Shown here: positions 32,557-43,200 of the stretch, in pieces
Position numbering within the stretch: position 1 is the first letter of the stretch
Layout of the letters: each line of letters begins with the position of its first letter
Assembly (NCBI GenBank): GCA_036386835.1
Contig: DASVUX010000016.1
Location: forward strand, 1 to 64,000
Source: 2-12-FULL-35-15 sp036386835
Lineage (GTDB): Bacteria; Bacteroidota; Bacteroidia; 2-12-FULL-35-15
Length of the DNA: 64,000 bases
Reading direction: 5' to 3'
Translations under genes and position numbers: made by a program
The notes under the pieces: generated by a model
The model's database searches: none
Told to the model about the DNA's origin: nothing
Seen by the model: only the letters and a program-made list of their open reading frames with translations

Positions 32557-32933
32557 TGGAAGAGAAGAGAGATATCAGAAGTACCGGGGACATTAAAGTA
32601 TTTGTGGATGCCTTTTACCTGAAGGTCCGAAACGATGAGCTATTGTCCCCGGTCTTTTCAGAACGTATCGGGGATCACTGGGAACCGCATCTTCAGCGGA
32701 TGTACAGTTTCTGGCAGACACTTCTCATTGAAGAGCATACTTATAAGGGAAATCCTTTTGCTCATCATGTAAATCTCCCTATAAATAAAGAGCACTTCGA
32801 CCGCTGGCTTGAATTGTTTCATCAAACCCTCGATGAATTGTTTGCGGGCCCTAAAGCAACGGAAGCCAAGGTAAAAGGAAGCCAGATCGGGGCCATCTTC
32901 CTTTCGAAACTGGGACAGATAAAAGGTACTTAA
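32556..32933 (+). CDS. Group III truncated haemoglobin
   Basis: A 125-residue globin of the TrHb3 group: 'FVDAFYLKVRNDELLSPVF', 'HLQRMYSFWQTLLIEEHTY' and 'GNPFAHHVNLPINKEHFDRW'. His70/71 and His80 with Trp84 lie where this group has its haem-binding histidine and the group-specific G8 tryptophan. Such proteins in bacteria are linked to nitric-oxide resistance or oxygen handling (for example Ctb of Campylobacter). It is coupled to the membrane protein gene and sits downstream of an Rrf2 regulator, which suggests NO-inducible detoxification. Confidence 0.93.
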   Translation: MEEKRDIRSTGDIKVFVDAFYLKVRNDELLSPVFSERIGDHWEPHLQRMYSFWQTLLIEEHTYKGNPFAHHVNLPINKEHFDRWLELFHQTLDELFAGPKATEAKVKGSQIGAIFLSKLGQIKGT

Positions 32934-33071
32934 CCCACTTTTCAGGTGGCATTTATTGCTGCTTCAGCTTACACTCCGGATGTTTCAGGTACTCGGAAAG
33001 TGTTTATTAAGGAATAAGCACTTTTAACCCTGATTATCCTGTTTTTCTGTGCTTTTTTCATGAGAATTTCG

Positions 33072-33079
33072 TACTTTTG
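33072..33079 (+). promoter_or_regulatory. -7 promoter element of tig
   Basis: TACTTTTG matches TAnnTTTG, 48 bp upstream of the tig ATG. No clear -33 TTTG is visible. Confidence 0.6.
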
Positions 33080-33127
33080 TCTCCCTTTTAAAGAGAAACA
33101 ATCAGTATCCATTAAATATATTTCAAA

Positions 33128-34474
33128 ATGAACATTACGCAGGAAAATATTGACGAATTAAACGCGGTATTAAAAGTTAAGGTAACAGCTGAAGATTATC
33201 TTCCTAAAGTTGAAGGCGCACTGAAGAATTATCAGAAAAAAGCAACAATCCCGGGCTTCCGTCCGGGTAAAGTTCCTACAGGCGTTATCAAAAAAATGTA
33301 CGGAAAATCAGTAATGGTGGAAGAGATCAACAAGCTTCTTTCCGATTCATTATACAAATACATTAACGAGAACAAGCTCGAGATCCTCGGTAACCCCTTG
33401 CCAAAGGCGGATGATAAAACTGTGATCGACTGGGATAACCAGAAAGAATTCGAATTCATGTACGAAATGGGACTTGCCCCTAAATTCGAAGTGGAACTTT
33501 CCCCTAAGGAAAAATTCACTTACCAGACTGTTAAGATCGATGATGACCTGGTAAGCAAATATGTAAGCGATATCGCTAAACGTTACGGTAAAGTAGAACA
33601 GGTTGATGCTGCGGCAGAAGGTGACCTGCTGAACGGTGATTTCGTAGAACTTGATGCAAACGGAGAAATCCTTGCAGGCGGGATCTTCAAAACATCGTCC
33701 GTGTTTCTTGACCGTGTAAAGCCTGAGGCTAAGAAAGCATTCATCGGGTTAAAAGTGGGTGATAAAACCGTTGTGAATGCGCAGGACCTTACTGCCAACC
33801 CGGTTGACCTTGCAGCAATGCTGGGCATTGAGAAAGCGGAGGCGGAATCATTCACTTCCAAACTCCAGTTCACTGTAAAAGGTGTGAGCCGTTTAGCAGC
33901 ATCTGAGATCAACCAGGAGCTTTTTGACAAAATTTACGGACCGGGGAATGTAAACAGTGAAGAAGAATTCAGGGCGAAGATCCGTGAGGAATTGTCAGGT
34001 ATGTTTGTAAACGACAGCGAGCGTAAATTCTACAATGATGTGGTTGACCGCTTAATGAGCAAGGTTAATTTCAACCTGCCAAGTGATTTCTTAAAACGCT
34101 GGATAGTTGCTGTTAACGAAAAACCTGTAACACCTGAACAGGTGGATACTGAATTTGACGGGTATGCAAAAGGCCTTAAATGGCAACTGATCGAGAATAA
34201 GATCATTAAAGACAATAATATCTCGGTTACCAATGAGGAAGTAATGGATCACACCAAGAACCTGATCCTTGCCCAGTTCGGTAAAATGCAGCAAATGCCT
34301 ATGAGCGATGAGGACCTTGCGAATACGGCAAAACGCGTGTTAGGGAATGAAGAAGAGGCTAAGAAGATCTATGAGCAGGTTTATGGCCAGAAGGTTATGA
34401 CCCTTTTCAAGACGAAATTCACCCTTGAGAATAAAGAGGTTGCTTACGATGAGTTCTTTAATTCTGCCAAATAG
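33128..34474 (+). CDS. tig: Trigger factor, ribosome-associated chaperone/peptidyl-prolyl isomerase
   Basis: A 448-residue protein. The N-terminal ribosome-binding domain carries the signature GFRPGKVP at residues 43-50. The central PPIase-like region follows (~155-245) and the long helical C-terminal arms cover the rest. The sequence is divergent from proteobacterial Tig, as usual in Bacteroidota, where the FKBP part is degenerate. It binds near the ribosomal exit tunnel and shields nascent chains. Gene order tig-clpP-clpX is conserved across bacteria and supports the call. Confidence 0.94.
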   Translation: MNITQENIDELNAVLKVKVTAEDYLPKVEGALKNYQKKATIPGFRPGKVPTGVIKKMYGKSVMVEEINKLLSDSLYKYINENKLEILGNPLPKADDKTVIDWDNQKEFEFMYEMGLAPKFEVELSPKEKFTYQTVKIDDDLVSKYVSDIAKRYGKVEQVDAAAEGDLLNGDFVELDANGEILAGGIFKTSSVFLDRVKPEAKKAFIGLKVGDKTVVNAQDLTANPVDLAAMLGIEKAEAESFTSKLQFTVKGVSRLAASEINQELFDKIYGPGNVNSEEEFRAKIREELSGMFVNDSERKFYNDVVDRLMSKVNFNLPSDFLKRWIVAVNEKPVTPEQVDTEFDGYAKGLKWQLIENKIIKDNNISVTNEEVMDHTKNLILAQFGKMQQMPMSDEDLANTAKRVLGNEEEAKKIYEQVYGQKVMTLFKTKFTLENKEVAYDEFFNSAK

Positions 34475-34556
34475 GCACAGAAATTTAAAGGAAAGATATT
34501 TGTTTGCTGTGAAGGAAACTTTTTAACTTTAAAACTTAAACTCTAAACCAGAAATT

Positions 34557-35237
34557 ATGTTCGATAACAACGAATTCAGGAAATACGCTGTGAAGCACAA
34601 AGGGATCAGCGGAAATACTTTTGATTCTTATACAAAGCACAACATTTCAAACGTTACGCCTTATATCATTGAGGAGCGCCAGTTGAATGTTGCCCAGATG
34701 GATGTTTTTTCCCGTCTGATGATGGACCGGATCATTTTCCTGGGAACAGGAATTGACGACCAGGTTGCCAACATTATCCAGGCACAGCTGCTGTTTTTGC
34801 AGTCGGTTGATGCGAAAAAAGACATCCAGATCTACCTGAACTCTCCGGGCGGGTCTGTATATGCGGGTTTAGGGATTTACGACACCATGCAGTACATTAC
34901 TCCTGATGTTGCCACGATCTGTACAGGTATGGCCGCTTCAATGGGTGCAGTATTGATGTGTGCAGGTGCAAAAGGAAAACGTGCAGCTTTAAAACATGCC
35001 CGTGTTATGATCCACCAGCCTTTGGGCGGTGCTGAAGGACAGGCATCAGACATCGAGATCACTGCACGTGAGATCCAGAAATTGAAAAAGGAATTATATG
35101 ATATCATTGCCCAGCACAGCGGACAGACATACGAAAAAGTATGGGCAGACAGTGACCGTGACTACTGGATGACATCGGAAGAAGCCAAGGCTTACGGAAT
35201 GGTGGATGAGATCCTTTTAAGAACGAAACAGATGTAA
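34557..35237 (+). CDS. clpP: ATP-dependent Clp protease proteolytic subunit
   Basis: A 226-residue serine protease subunit. Catalytic triad: Ser128 (GMAASMGAVL), His153 (MIHQPLGG) and Asp202 (SDRDYWM). The N-terminus is ~25 residues longer than in E. coli ClpP and may be processed. It forms tetradecamers that degrade proteins fed by ClpX, encoded 135 bp downstream. Confidence 0.98.
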   Translation: MFDNNEFRKYAVKHKGISGNTFDSYTKHNISNVTPYIIEERQLNVAQMDVFSRLMMDRIIFLGTGIDDQVANIIQAQLLFLQSVDAKKDIQIYLNSPGGSVYAGLGIYDTMQYITPDVATICTGMAASMGAVLMCAGAKGKRAALKHARVMIHQPLGGAEGQASDIEITAREIQKLKKELYDIIAQHSGQTYEKVWADSDRDYWMTSEEAKAYGMVDEILLRTKQM

Positions 35238-35258
35238 AAACAGGGAAACCTGTTTTTT
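35236..35258 (+). terminator. Hairpin after clpP
   Basis: Stem AAAACAGG / CCTGTTTT with GAAA loop and a T6 run, overlapping the clpP stop. It may reduce read-through into clpX. Confidence 0.65.
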
Positions 35259-35372
35259 GAATTGGAGATTTGTTGATTTGGAGAAGTTAAACGATTTCAC
35301 CATTTAACAAGTCTCCCGTTTTTTAGAGCCTCCTCTAACCTGTATTTCTCCAATTCCCTAATTGAATTAAAA

Positions 35373-36620
35373 ATGGCAAAAGAAGAAAAAGAAATAAAAT
35401 GCTCATTCTGCGGGCGGACCAAAAAAGATTCTGAGATCCTTATTGCAGGGATTACCGGGCATATCTGCAATCATTGTGTTGCACAGGCACAAACCATCGT
35501 TCGTGATGAGGTGAGCCAGCGTACAAATGCTTCGGTTTTCAGCGGTGTTCATTTATTGAAGCCGGTTGAGATCAAAAAGCATCTTGATGAATATATCATC
35601 GGGCAGGATGATGCAAAAAAAACGATCTCTGTTGCGGTTTATAATCACTACAAGCGTTTAATGCAGAATTCGTCCAAGACCCCTGCAAAGGACGATATCG
35701 AAATCGAGAAGTCGAATGTGATCATGGTAGGGGAGACCGGTACCGGGAAAACACTGCTTGCAAGAACCATTGCAAAAATTTTAAATGTTCCTTTTTGTAT
35801 TGCAGATGCGACTGTGCTTACAGAAGCCGGTTATGTCGGAGAAGATGTTGAAAGCATTCTCGCACGTTTGCTCCAGGCAGCAGAATACGATGTAACTGCA
35901 GCGGAAAGAGGGATCGTTTTTATTGATGAGATCGATAAAATAGCACGCAAGAGTGACAATCCTTCGATCACACGTGATGTGTCGGGAGAAGGCGTTCAGC
36001 AGGGCTTGTTGAAACTGCTTGAAGGTTCTGTAGTTGGAGTTCCTCCGCAAGGCGGAAGAAAGCACCCTGAACAGAAACTTGTGCAGGTAAACACAAAGAA
36101 TATCCTTTTTATCTGCGGAGGCGCATTTGACGGGATCACCCGCCATATCGGGAACCGCCTGAATACCGCTGCGATCGGTTACAGCGTAAAGAAAGAAGAA
36201 GTTGTTGATAAAGACAACCTGCTTCAATATGTTTCACCGCAGGATATAAAATCGTTTGGTTTGATCCCTGAGCTGATCGGCCGCTTGCCGGTACTGACTT
36301 ACCTCAATCCGCTTGATGCCGATACCCTGAAACGGATCCTCAGCGAGCCAAAGAATGCATTGATCAAGCAATACACTTACCTGTTCGAAATGGATGGGGT
36401 GAAGATCACCTTCGAAAAAGGCACATTGGACCTGATCGTGGAGAAAGCGCTTGAATTCAAGTTAGGCGCGCGTGGATTACGTTCTATCTGCGAAGCGATC
36501 ATGACCGACCTGATGTTCGAAACTCCATCTGAAGAAGGTGTGAAGTCGGTGAATGTGACACTGCGTTATGCGAAGGATAAGCTGAAAAAATCAACACTGA
36601 ATAAATTGAAAGTAGCTTAA
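35373..36620 (+). CDS. clpX: ATP-dependent Clp protease ATP-binding subunit ClpX
   Basis: A 415-residue AAA+ unfoldase. The zinc-binding domain has Cys10, Cys13, Cys32 and Cys35 (CSFCGR...CNHC). Walker A is 'GETGTGKT', Walker B 'IVFIDEIDKIA', the pore loop is 'AGYVGEDVE', and 'RKHPEQ' is the RKH loop. The sensor-2 end is 'FKLGARGLRSICEAIM'. It recognises and unfolds substrates for ClpP. Confidence 0.98.
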   Translation: MAKEEKEIKCSFCGRTKKDSEILIAGITGHICNHCVAQAQTIVRDEVSQRTNASVFSGVHLLKPVEIKKHLDEYIIGQDDAKKTISVAVYNHYKRLMQNSSKTPAKDDIEIEKSNVIMVGETGTGKTLLARTIAKILNVPFCIADATVLTEAGYVGEDVESILARLLQAAEYDVTAAERGIVFIDEIDKIARKSDNPSITRDVSGEGVQQGLLKLLEGSVVGVPPQGGRKHPEQKLVQVNTKNILFICGGAFDGITRHIGNRLNTAAIGYSVKKEEVVDKDNLLQYVSPQDIKSFGLIPELIGRLPVLTYLNPLDADTLKRILSEPKNALIKQYTYLFEMDGVKITFEKGTLDLIVEKALEFKLGARGLRSICEAIMTDLMFETPSEEGVKSVNVTLRYAKDKLKKSTLNKLKVA

Positions 36621-36687
36621 TAGTTGGAGTACGTAGTGTTTCGTTTCGAAACGCTTAACATTTAAAGATTGCTCTGTTTAAATAATT

Positions 36688-36716
36688 AAAAAGGCGAAAC
36701 ATTGTTTCGCCTTTTT
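36688..36716. terminator. Bidirectional terminator between clpX and the M48 protease gene
   Basis: Stem AAAAAGGCGAAA / TTTCGCCTTTTT with a five-base loop (CATTG). A- and T-tracts flank it, so it can serve both converging genes. Confidence 0.88.
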
Positions 36717-36777
36717 AATTTGTAGGATACGTAGCCATGGCATAATCCTGTAAAGGCATTTTCATGTCAGGAATTAC

Positions 36778-38820
36778 TTAGTAATGCTCTTCATTATACT
36801 TATTGTGCGCATCTCGTTCCTTTGCAAATTTCTCCTTCATGCTCAATTCATATCTGATCCCCGATATCAGCATTGGTTTTAAAGAGTCCTTTGTTTTTAA
36901 TTTCACTTCCTCGCTTCCGTAGCGGACCTTCATCAAAGAATTATCAACCTGCCGGATGCTGGAAATAAAGATCCGGTAAGTTCTTATATTGGTCTGATGC
37001 CCGAACAGGTCACTCATTCCCGAACTTGCTATCTTCATGTACTCGGCACCTGTAGCCTGCCTGCCATTGTATTCATCATAATAAATGGCATTCAGGAATT
37101 CGATCTCATTCACTTTGTTTTCTAAAAGAAACTCCCAATAAGAAGGATTGAAAATATGAAGCTCTGTTTTTTCACCCTGGGAAATAATGCGGGTGTAAGA
37201 GAAGTTCTGCAGCTCCGCCAGGAAATTATATTTATTGAGTTGGTTATACTTTAACGAATGCAGCATTAAAGGTGTCCTCGACTTTTGAGTCAGCATTACG
37301 CTGTCTAACACAGGCTGCAGCACATTCTTTTCGTCCTCAGGCCTGTATTGTACCTGCACGCGCTCTCCGGCCTGCTGTATGTTAAACATGAAATTATTAA
37401 AGCAAAGCAGCTTCCGGTCATTCAGTTTTTTGGTGATGGTCCCCTCTTTGAGACAAACAGCAAAATCCCTGTGTTTAATATCGGTAAATGCGAGATATTT
37501 ATCAATGAGCCTGTTCCTGGCTTCCTTGTCTTTTGTAAAGCTTAATGCATTTGTAAGAACGCATTCATGACAATTCAACGCCTGGCTTAAATTATAGAAG
37601 AAAACAAATGCTTCTTCGTAGGTGGTAAATTTTGGAAGATCCCTCCAGTAAAAACGCGCTTTAACTTTAACGGCTTCCGAAGGTGGGATCTTGAGGATGG
37701 TAAAGTCGAATTTCTTAAACAGGTGATCCGTCATCTTTTCTTTATGCCGGTGGTTATCCACTGAAATACTGTCGTAATAATTATCAGTGATGAATAATTT
37801 ATTCCATTTGTCAGGTGCCAGGTAACACTTCCTTCTTATGGCTTCCATTAGGTAATAAACATACACGCTGTTGTCCGGGTCATAAAGATGAAAGCGGAAT
37901 GCATTATCAATGCATGCGTTATACGAGATCCCATCCAGGTAATACTTCAGGATCTCGGGTTTGGCAGCTTCCTTAAAGGTGGTAAAGAGTGTTTCGCTGA
38001 CAAGAAAATTCTTCCCGTTATTGCTTTTGTGTTTATTGTAAAATTCACGCATGGCCTCAAGCCTTTTTATTGACAGGGGATGCGAAGATTCCGTTAATTC
38101 CCAGTCGTCCTCCCGTTGCTTGATCACGTTCCTCTCGTTCCTGTGCATAAACTCAAAAGAGGAGATCATTCCTTCCACGCTGTACCCTGAATTATGCAGC
38201 CAGACCATTGCAATTGAATCTGCCTGTAATTCATTCCTGATCGAATTCAGGCTGCTAAGGCTAAACCTGGCTGAGCCGAAGAGCCCCATGTCGAATTTTC
38301 CATGCTCTCTCTTTATGAACGTATTAAGGGAATGACGTAAGTAATAATGTGCAAGCTCATGACAAAGGACAGCCGCAAAGCTGGCTTCATTATTAAAGTT
38401 CGGAAGTATGCCGATGTGAATGAATGTATGCCCGGAGGGAGTCATAAATGCGTTGGGGCTTCCGTCCCTTGTAACATATGCATGGATAACGGAATCCTTC
38501 TTTAATTCATCCGGCATGACCTTCGTAAGGATCTCATTCACGTAAGCCTCAATTTCAGGCCAGTCGCTGTAAACTTCACCGTTTGAGATCAGTTCAGTAA
38601 TGCTGCAGGCATTGTTATGTGCAAACCGGACGGCATCCCTTTCATATTCACCTTCCTTGATGTTTTGCGGAATGCCTTTATAGATGTGTTCTCTCAGGGA
38701 AGGAACATCCAGAAGGAATTTTGCGGGCAATGTATCACTTGTGGGCCGGCCGAAGTTTGCGGTTTGGGCAAATGATAAAAATTGAAACAGTAGTCCAAGG
38801 ACAATAGCAATGCATCTCAT
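36778..38820 (-). CDS. Exported M48 family metallopeptidase
   Basis: A 680-residue protein with signal peptide 1-~19 (FLSFAQ). Peptidase M48 domain ~85-280: zinc motif His154-Glu155-x2-His158 (LCHELAHYYLRH) and the downstream Glu in 'RNELQADSIAMVWLHNSGYS'. A further ~400 residues form a uniform C-terminal region without a motif I recognise. As a periplasmic BepA/LoiP-like protease it could act in outer-membrane protein quality control (inference). It stands alone on the minus strand, convergent with clpX. Confidence 0.9.
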   Translation of the reverse strand: MRCIAIVLGLLFQFLSFAQTANFGRPTSDTLPAKFLLDVPSLREHIYKGIPQNIKEGEYERDAVRFAHNNACSITELISNGEVYSDWPEIEAYVNEILTKVMPDELKKDSVIHAYVTRDGSPNAFMTPSGHTFIHIGILPNFNNEASFAAVLCHELAHYYLRHSLNTFIKREHGKFDMGLFGSARFSLSSLNSIRNELQADSIAMVWLHNSGYSVEGMISSFEFMHRNERNVIKQREDDWELTESSHPLSIKRLEAMREFYNKHKSNNGKNFLVSETLFTTFKEAAKPEILKYYLDGISYNACIDNAFRFHLYDPDNSVYVYYLMEAIRRKCYLAPDKWNKLFITDNYYDSISVDNHRHKEKMTDHLFKKFDFTILKIPPSEAVKVKARFYWRDLPKFTTYEEAFVFFYNLSQALNCHECVLTNALSFTKDKEARNRLIDKYLAFTDIKHRDFAVCLKEGTITKKLNDRKLLCFNNFMFNIQQAGERVQVQYRPEDEKNVLQPVLDSVMLTQKSRTPLMLHSLKYNQLNKYNFLAELQNFSYTRIISQGEKTELHIFNPSYWEFLLENKVNEIEFLNAIYYDEYNGRQATGAEYMKIASSGMSDLFGHQTNIRTYRIFISSIRQVDNSLMKVRYGSEEVKLKTKDSLKPMLISGIRYELSMKEKFAKERDAHNKYNEEHY

Positions 38821-39053
38821 ATTGATAAAAATAAGGCACGGCTAAAGAAGATTTACCGGTGTTTTGGCCGGATGGAATAATTTAGATAACCGAGGGTGTT
38901 TCGTTCTGTGCTGCAAAAATAATAATTTTTGCTCAGGTTTTCCCGTTATTTGACTTTGAACCGTTAGCCCTGGTCTTCGTCTTCGAAGGGAGCGGAAAAG
39001 GATCGCTCATTAAAAAGCAAAGGTTTTGAAATTTGGCTTCAAAGGTAAGAGAA

Positions 39054-40163
39054 TTAACAATGAAATTCGTTCAGGCACAACGAGATCCTCTTCAAGCCCT
39101 CTGCTAATTCTTCACTTGCAGGCCATCCAAAACCGATTCTCATAAAATGCTCCGGCATTTCAAACCAGTAACCGGGCCCGACAAACGTTTCGTATTTTGA
39201 ATTAAGCAAAGAGTAGAATTTCTTCAGGTCCATGTTCTCACCGTTTTTGATGCGGGGGAAACAAACAACACCACCTTGGGGGATCACCATTTCAATGCGG
39301 GTTTCCGATTTAAGCCAGTCGTGAAGAATGCTGAGATTAGCATCAATATGTTTCCTGATCGAAGCAAAATATTCATCCTTCTTTAAAAGGTATTGATAAG
39401 CGATCTCTTCATCGATCACCGAATTGCAAACAAAGATCTGCTCTTTGGCAGCAAGGAAAAGTTCATTGAGCGCAGGGTCCTGTGTTACCAGCCAGCCGAT
39501 GCGGATGCCGGGCATACCGTAAGCTTTTGAAAGGGAGCAAACCGTAATGATCCGCTTATGCAGGGAAGCACCGATAGGGTAGATCTTTCCATGATTCAGT
39601 TCACGGTACGTTTCATCTACCAGTAAATAGCAATTGTGTTTGTCGGCAAGCTCCGCGATCTCCAGGAGAGTACCCTCCGGAATGCACATCCCGGTAGGAT
39701 TATGCGGATGAGTGACACTGATAAGCCTTGTGTTCTTTTTTATCTTCGATTTTATATCGGCAACAGAGATCTGCCAGTCATCCTCGAATTTAAGGTCCAC
39801 AAAATCCATCCCGCAGCCGATGGCTCTGGGTGTTTCAATATTGGAAGCATAATTAGGCCGGATCACAACCAGGTGATCTTCTTTTTCAAGCAGGGAAGTC
39901 GCAACAATGAACAATGCCGAAGCAGCGCCTGCGGTGATAAGGACATTCTCTTTATTTATATTCTCAGATTCATTTGCAATCAGGTCTCGTAGCTCTGTTT
40001 TCCCTGCATGGTCACCATACGCTAACTTAAGCGTATTTATATCCACCCGGATTTCACTGTAAACAGTATCCGTCACCGAGCTTTCCGTCAGGTTGTACTT
40101 TACATTGCCATAGCCCAGCTGTTCAGGGGCTTCTATTTCAATGGGCATCCGTTTGTAATCCAT
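39054..40163 (-). CDS. PLP-dependent aminotransferase, class I/II
   Basis: A 369-residue fold-type I aminotransferase. The Schiff-base lysine is Lys213 in 'CSLSKAYGMPGIRIGW'. Other motifs are 'TAGAASALFIVATSLL', 'HPHNPTGMCIPE' (substrate/PLP region), 'LVDETYREL' (PLP-binding Asp and Tyr) and the C-terminal 'FMRIGFGWP' (carboxylate-binding Arg). Substrate is not determined. It has no operon partner. Confidence 0.92.
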   Translation of the reverse strand: MDYKRMPIEIEAPEQLGYGNVKYNLTESSVTDTVYSEIRVDINTLKLAYGDHAGKTELRDLIANESENINKENVLITAGAASALFIVATSLLEKEDHLVVIRPNYASNIETPRAIGCGMDFVDLKFEDDWQISVADIKSKIKKNTRLISVTHPHNPTGMCIPEGTLLEIAELADKHNCYLLVDETYRELNHGKIYPIGASLHKRIITVCSLSKAYGMPGIRIGWLVTQDPALNELFLAAKEQIFVCNSVIDEEIAYQYLLKKDEYFASIRKHIDANLSILHDWLKSETRIEMVIPQGGVVCFPRIKNGENMDLKKFYSLLNSKYETFVGPGYWFEMPEHFMRIGFGWPASEELAEGLKRISLCLNEFHC

Positions 40164-40259
40164 GCTTAAATTTAGGATTTATTTCCTGAAGGAGTCATCT
40201 GGCAGAGAGTGTTTGTATTATAATCCTGTATACAACTTATAAAGGCTTCCAATAATAAG

Positions 40260-43200
40260 TTATTCAAACCAGCCTTCCATTTTGGCAATTTGACCTACAG
40301 CCTTTACTTGTTTATTAGCATGTAATCTGCAAGATCGCTCCGCAAACGAGGCAATAATTCTAGGATAGTTTTTTGATTCGCTCATTATCTGATTTGCAAT
40401 TTCAATTGGCAATTCCCTTATCTCGTTCCTATAATAATTATTATAACTTAAATGTCTTTCATCGTAATTTATTATGGAGGCATAAGTTTCTTTGACTTCC
40501 TTTAACAGGATTTCATCTTTATTATTGTTGAGATACTTTTCTACAAGGTATGCCAACCTGATGTCTTCAACGTCAGTGACTTTTGAACTGGAATTAAAAA
40601 TATTTTCATAAATGAATTTCTTTCGGGATTCATCAGAAAATCTGTTACTAATTAAATATTTGGTTTCATTAGAATAATTATCTTTTATCAACACAGTTTC
40701 TAAGTTTTGGCGTTGAGAATTGTTTAAATAAGTTTGTCGGACGGCCTTTCTTAAACAATTATTAAGAGTTAAAAAATCTTCAACAGGCATTTTTTCTATA
40801 ATTAAAGATAACTTATCTAATAAGTGTATAAGCGTTTTTGGAGTTGCCCAAGTAATCAGAACTAAGAGAGTCAATGTCATATTCTGTGAATTATCTAGCT
40901 GAGACTTCCAGTATTTAAGGTTTCCCGACTTCATCCTAGCACTTCTCACCCGTTTGCTAAGCGATTTAGTCGAATCTGTTAAATCATTAAATTCTTCGTA
41001 TATTTCATCCTTTGATTTTATTCCAGCGGCAATTACTGAAACGATGATAATAGCCCATGTTTCTCCAAACGTTTTTTTGAAACTTTCAATATATAAGTCC
41101 CACGGCTCGATTTTACTTTTCCATTCAATAAGCTCCCTGTTTAGACAAGGTAAAATGGCTTTTGCAAGATGTGCAACTGATTCATCGATGTTGTCATTAA
41201 CTAAAAATTCAGTGATAGGTTTTTGCTTCTTTGCTGGGGGAAAAGGTCTGATCCTTTCTGATATTGCATTTATAAAAGGGACGTTTGTTTCTTCTGAATT
41301 CAAGATGCTTGTTAGAAGAAATGGATGCAGAATTATAGTTAAGAATTGAAGACTGTGTTCGGAATATTTTCTTTGATGCACAGATATTCTGCTTTGTAGG
41401 ATACCATTTAAAGTTATTTGTTTTAATCTACCCTCTGAATCAATCGCATCAAGCTTGTTTCCATCGATAAGTATTTGTAATTTTTTTTCTTGTTGACGTA
41501 AATCACCATTGTTCATTATTGAGATTAATTGGGATGGCTCTAGCTTGTGAATTATTTCTAACATGTAACCATACTCCAACCATTTGCATAATTGTTCTCC
41601 TTCTAATTTTTCGGCAATTTCTGACCAAAGTTCGATAGTTAGATATGGATTATTTTTAATCAATCCTATAAGTTCAGAAGCATAATCGTTGTGTGGGAAT
41701 TTTTTCAATTGATCAAAACACTCGGTAGTTAATTCGGAACGACCACAATCATTTGGTAATAATATAGGCTCATTGTGATTTCTTCTCCCTTCTTGATTAA
41801 TAATATTCCCAATGTTTATTCCATCTACAATAATTTTAATGACATCTTTTAATAACATGGGATATTGTGTAAAAACCCAATCTGATAATATTTGTGATGT
41901 CATTAATCTTGGATAATTGGTATGTTTTAATAAAGTATCATCCTGTAATTCTTTCAATTTTTGAATAAGCATCGGTAATTCACCCTTGTCAAAACAGCCA
42001 GCAAAAAATCTTACCACATTATGCCAATAAAAATTACGCGCAATAGCATCAAATCTTTCGGGTTTGGTTCCCTTTTTTTCTGCACCTAAGGGCGAGTAGG
42101 GTGAAGTGTTGTATAGATATTTAGCACAGAAATATTCTCTTAAGGGTTGAACTTCAAATTCATATGTTCCTTGAACTCTTGAAACTAATGCACACACACG
42201 TTCTTCCATTACATGGAATAATTTGTCAGCAATATCTGTTTTGTGGCCCTCTTTCGTCAAGTAAATTTTTAATCGTGATTTTAAATCATCAATATGAATA
42301 CTGCCACTATTATTTAAAAGCTCTGCTTCTGAATGTAATATCCAAGCTAAATATTGATGAATGTCAATAATCAAATCCCGATGGTCTCTGATAGTTATAT
42401 TTTTTTCGGATTCACGATTAAAAAAAAGTTCGATATAACTATCGTATAATGCTGTTCTTTTGTTTGGCAATGACTCACCTCTAGTTCTTAAAAGGCTAAT
42501 AAATATAGCCAATTGCATAGGGCTTTTAGCGAGATCTTTTAAGTGTGGCATTTGAAGTTTCTCTTCAACTAGCCTTTTGATTTCATTCCCTTCACGCACG
42601 TCTAATCGGCTAGCTCGTATCCACTTGTCTACATATTCTTTGGTAATTGATGGGGTGATTTCTGTAAGTTCAAAATGTGGGTATATATCTACTGAGAATC
42701 CTATTGTATCCGAAAATGCTGCTGGACGGCTAGTTATTAGAACTTGAATAGATTTCGAATTTTCTGAGATGCGTGTAATTCCTTTGTTTATAAAATCAAT
42801 TACCTGTTCTCGTATTACAATATCTGCTATTTCATCAAAGCCATCAAATACAAAAAGTACGGAACTTAGTTTGGTAATTGCAATGAGATCTCCTGAATTA
42901 AAATCATCCAACTGAGAATGATAAACTATATGACCAACCAAAAATGATTCTAATGAATTCTTCCAGATGCGGGTAAAATACTCGTCATTAAGTCTGCCCT
43001 GATATGGATTCTTATTTTCAACCCACGCAGCTATATGCCTTAAATCAATTTTAAATGGTAGCCTGATTGGGGTTTTGATTACACTCTCTGGTAACAGTGA
43101 TAGATCATATGTTTTACTGAGTAGTCGAGCCCTGTGGACTTGGCATATGTATTGGGATATTGTTGATTTTCCTTGTCCTGGGCCGCCCTCTAATAATATT

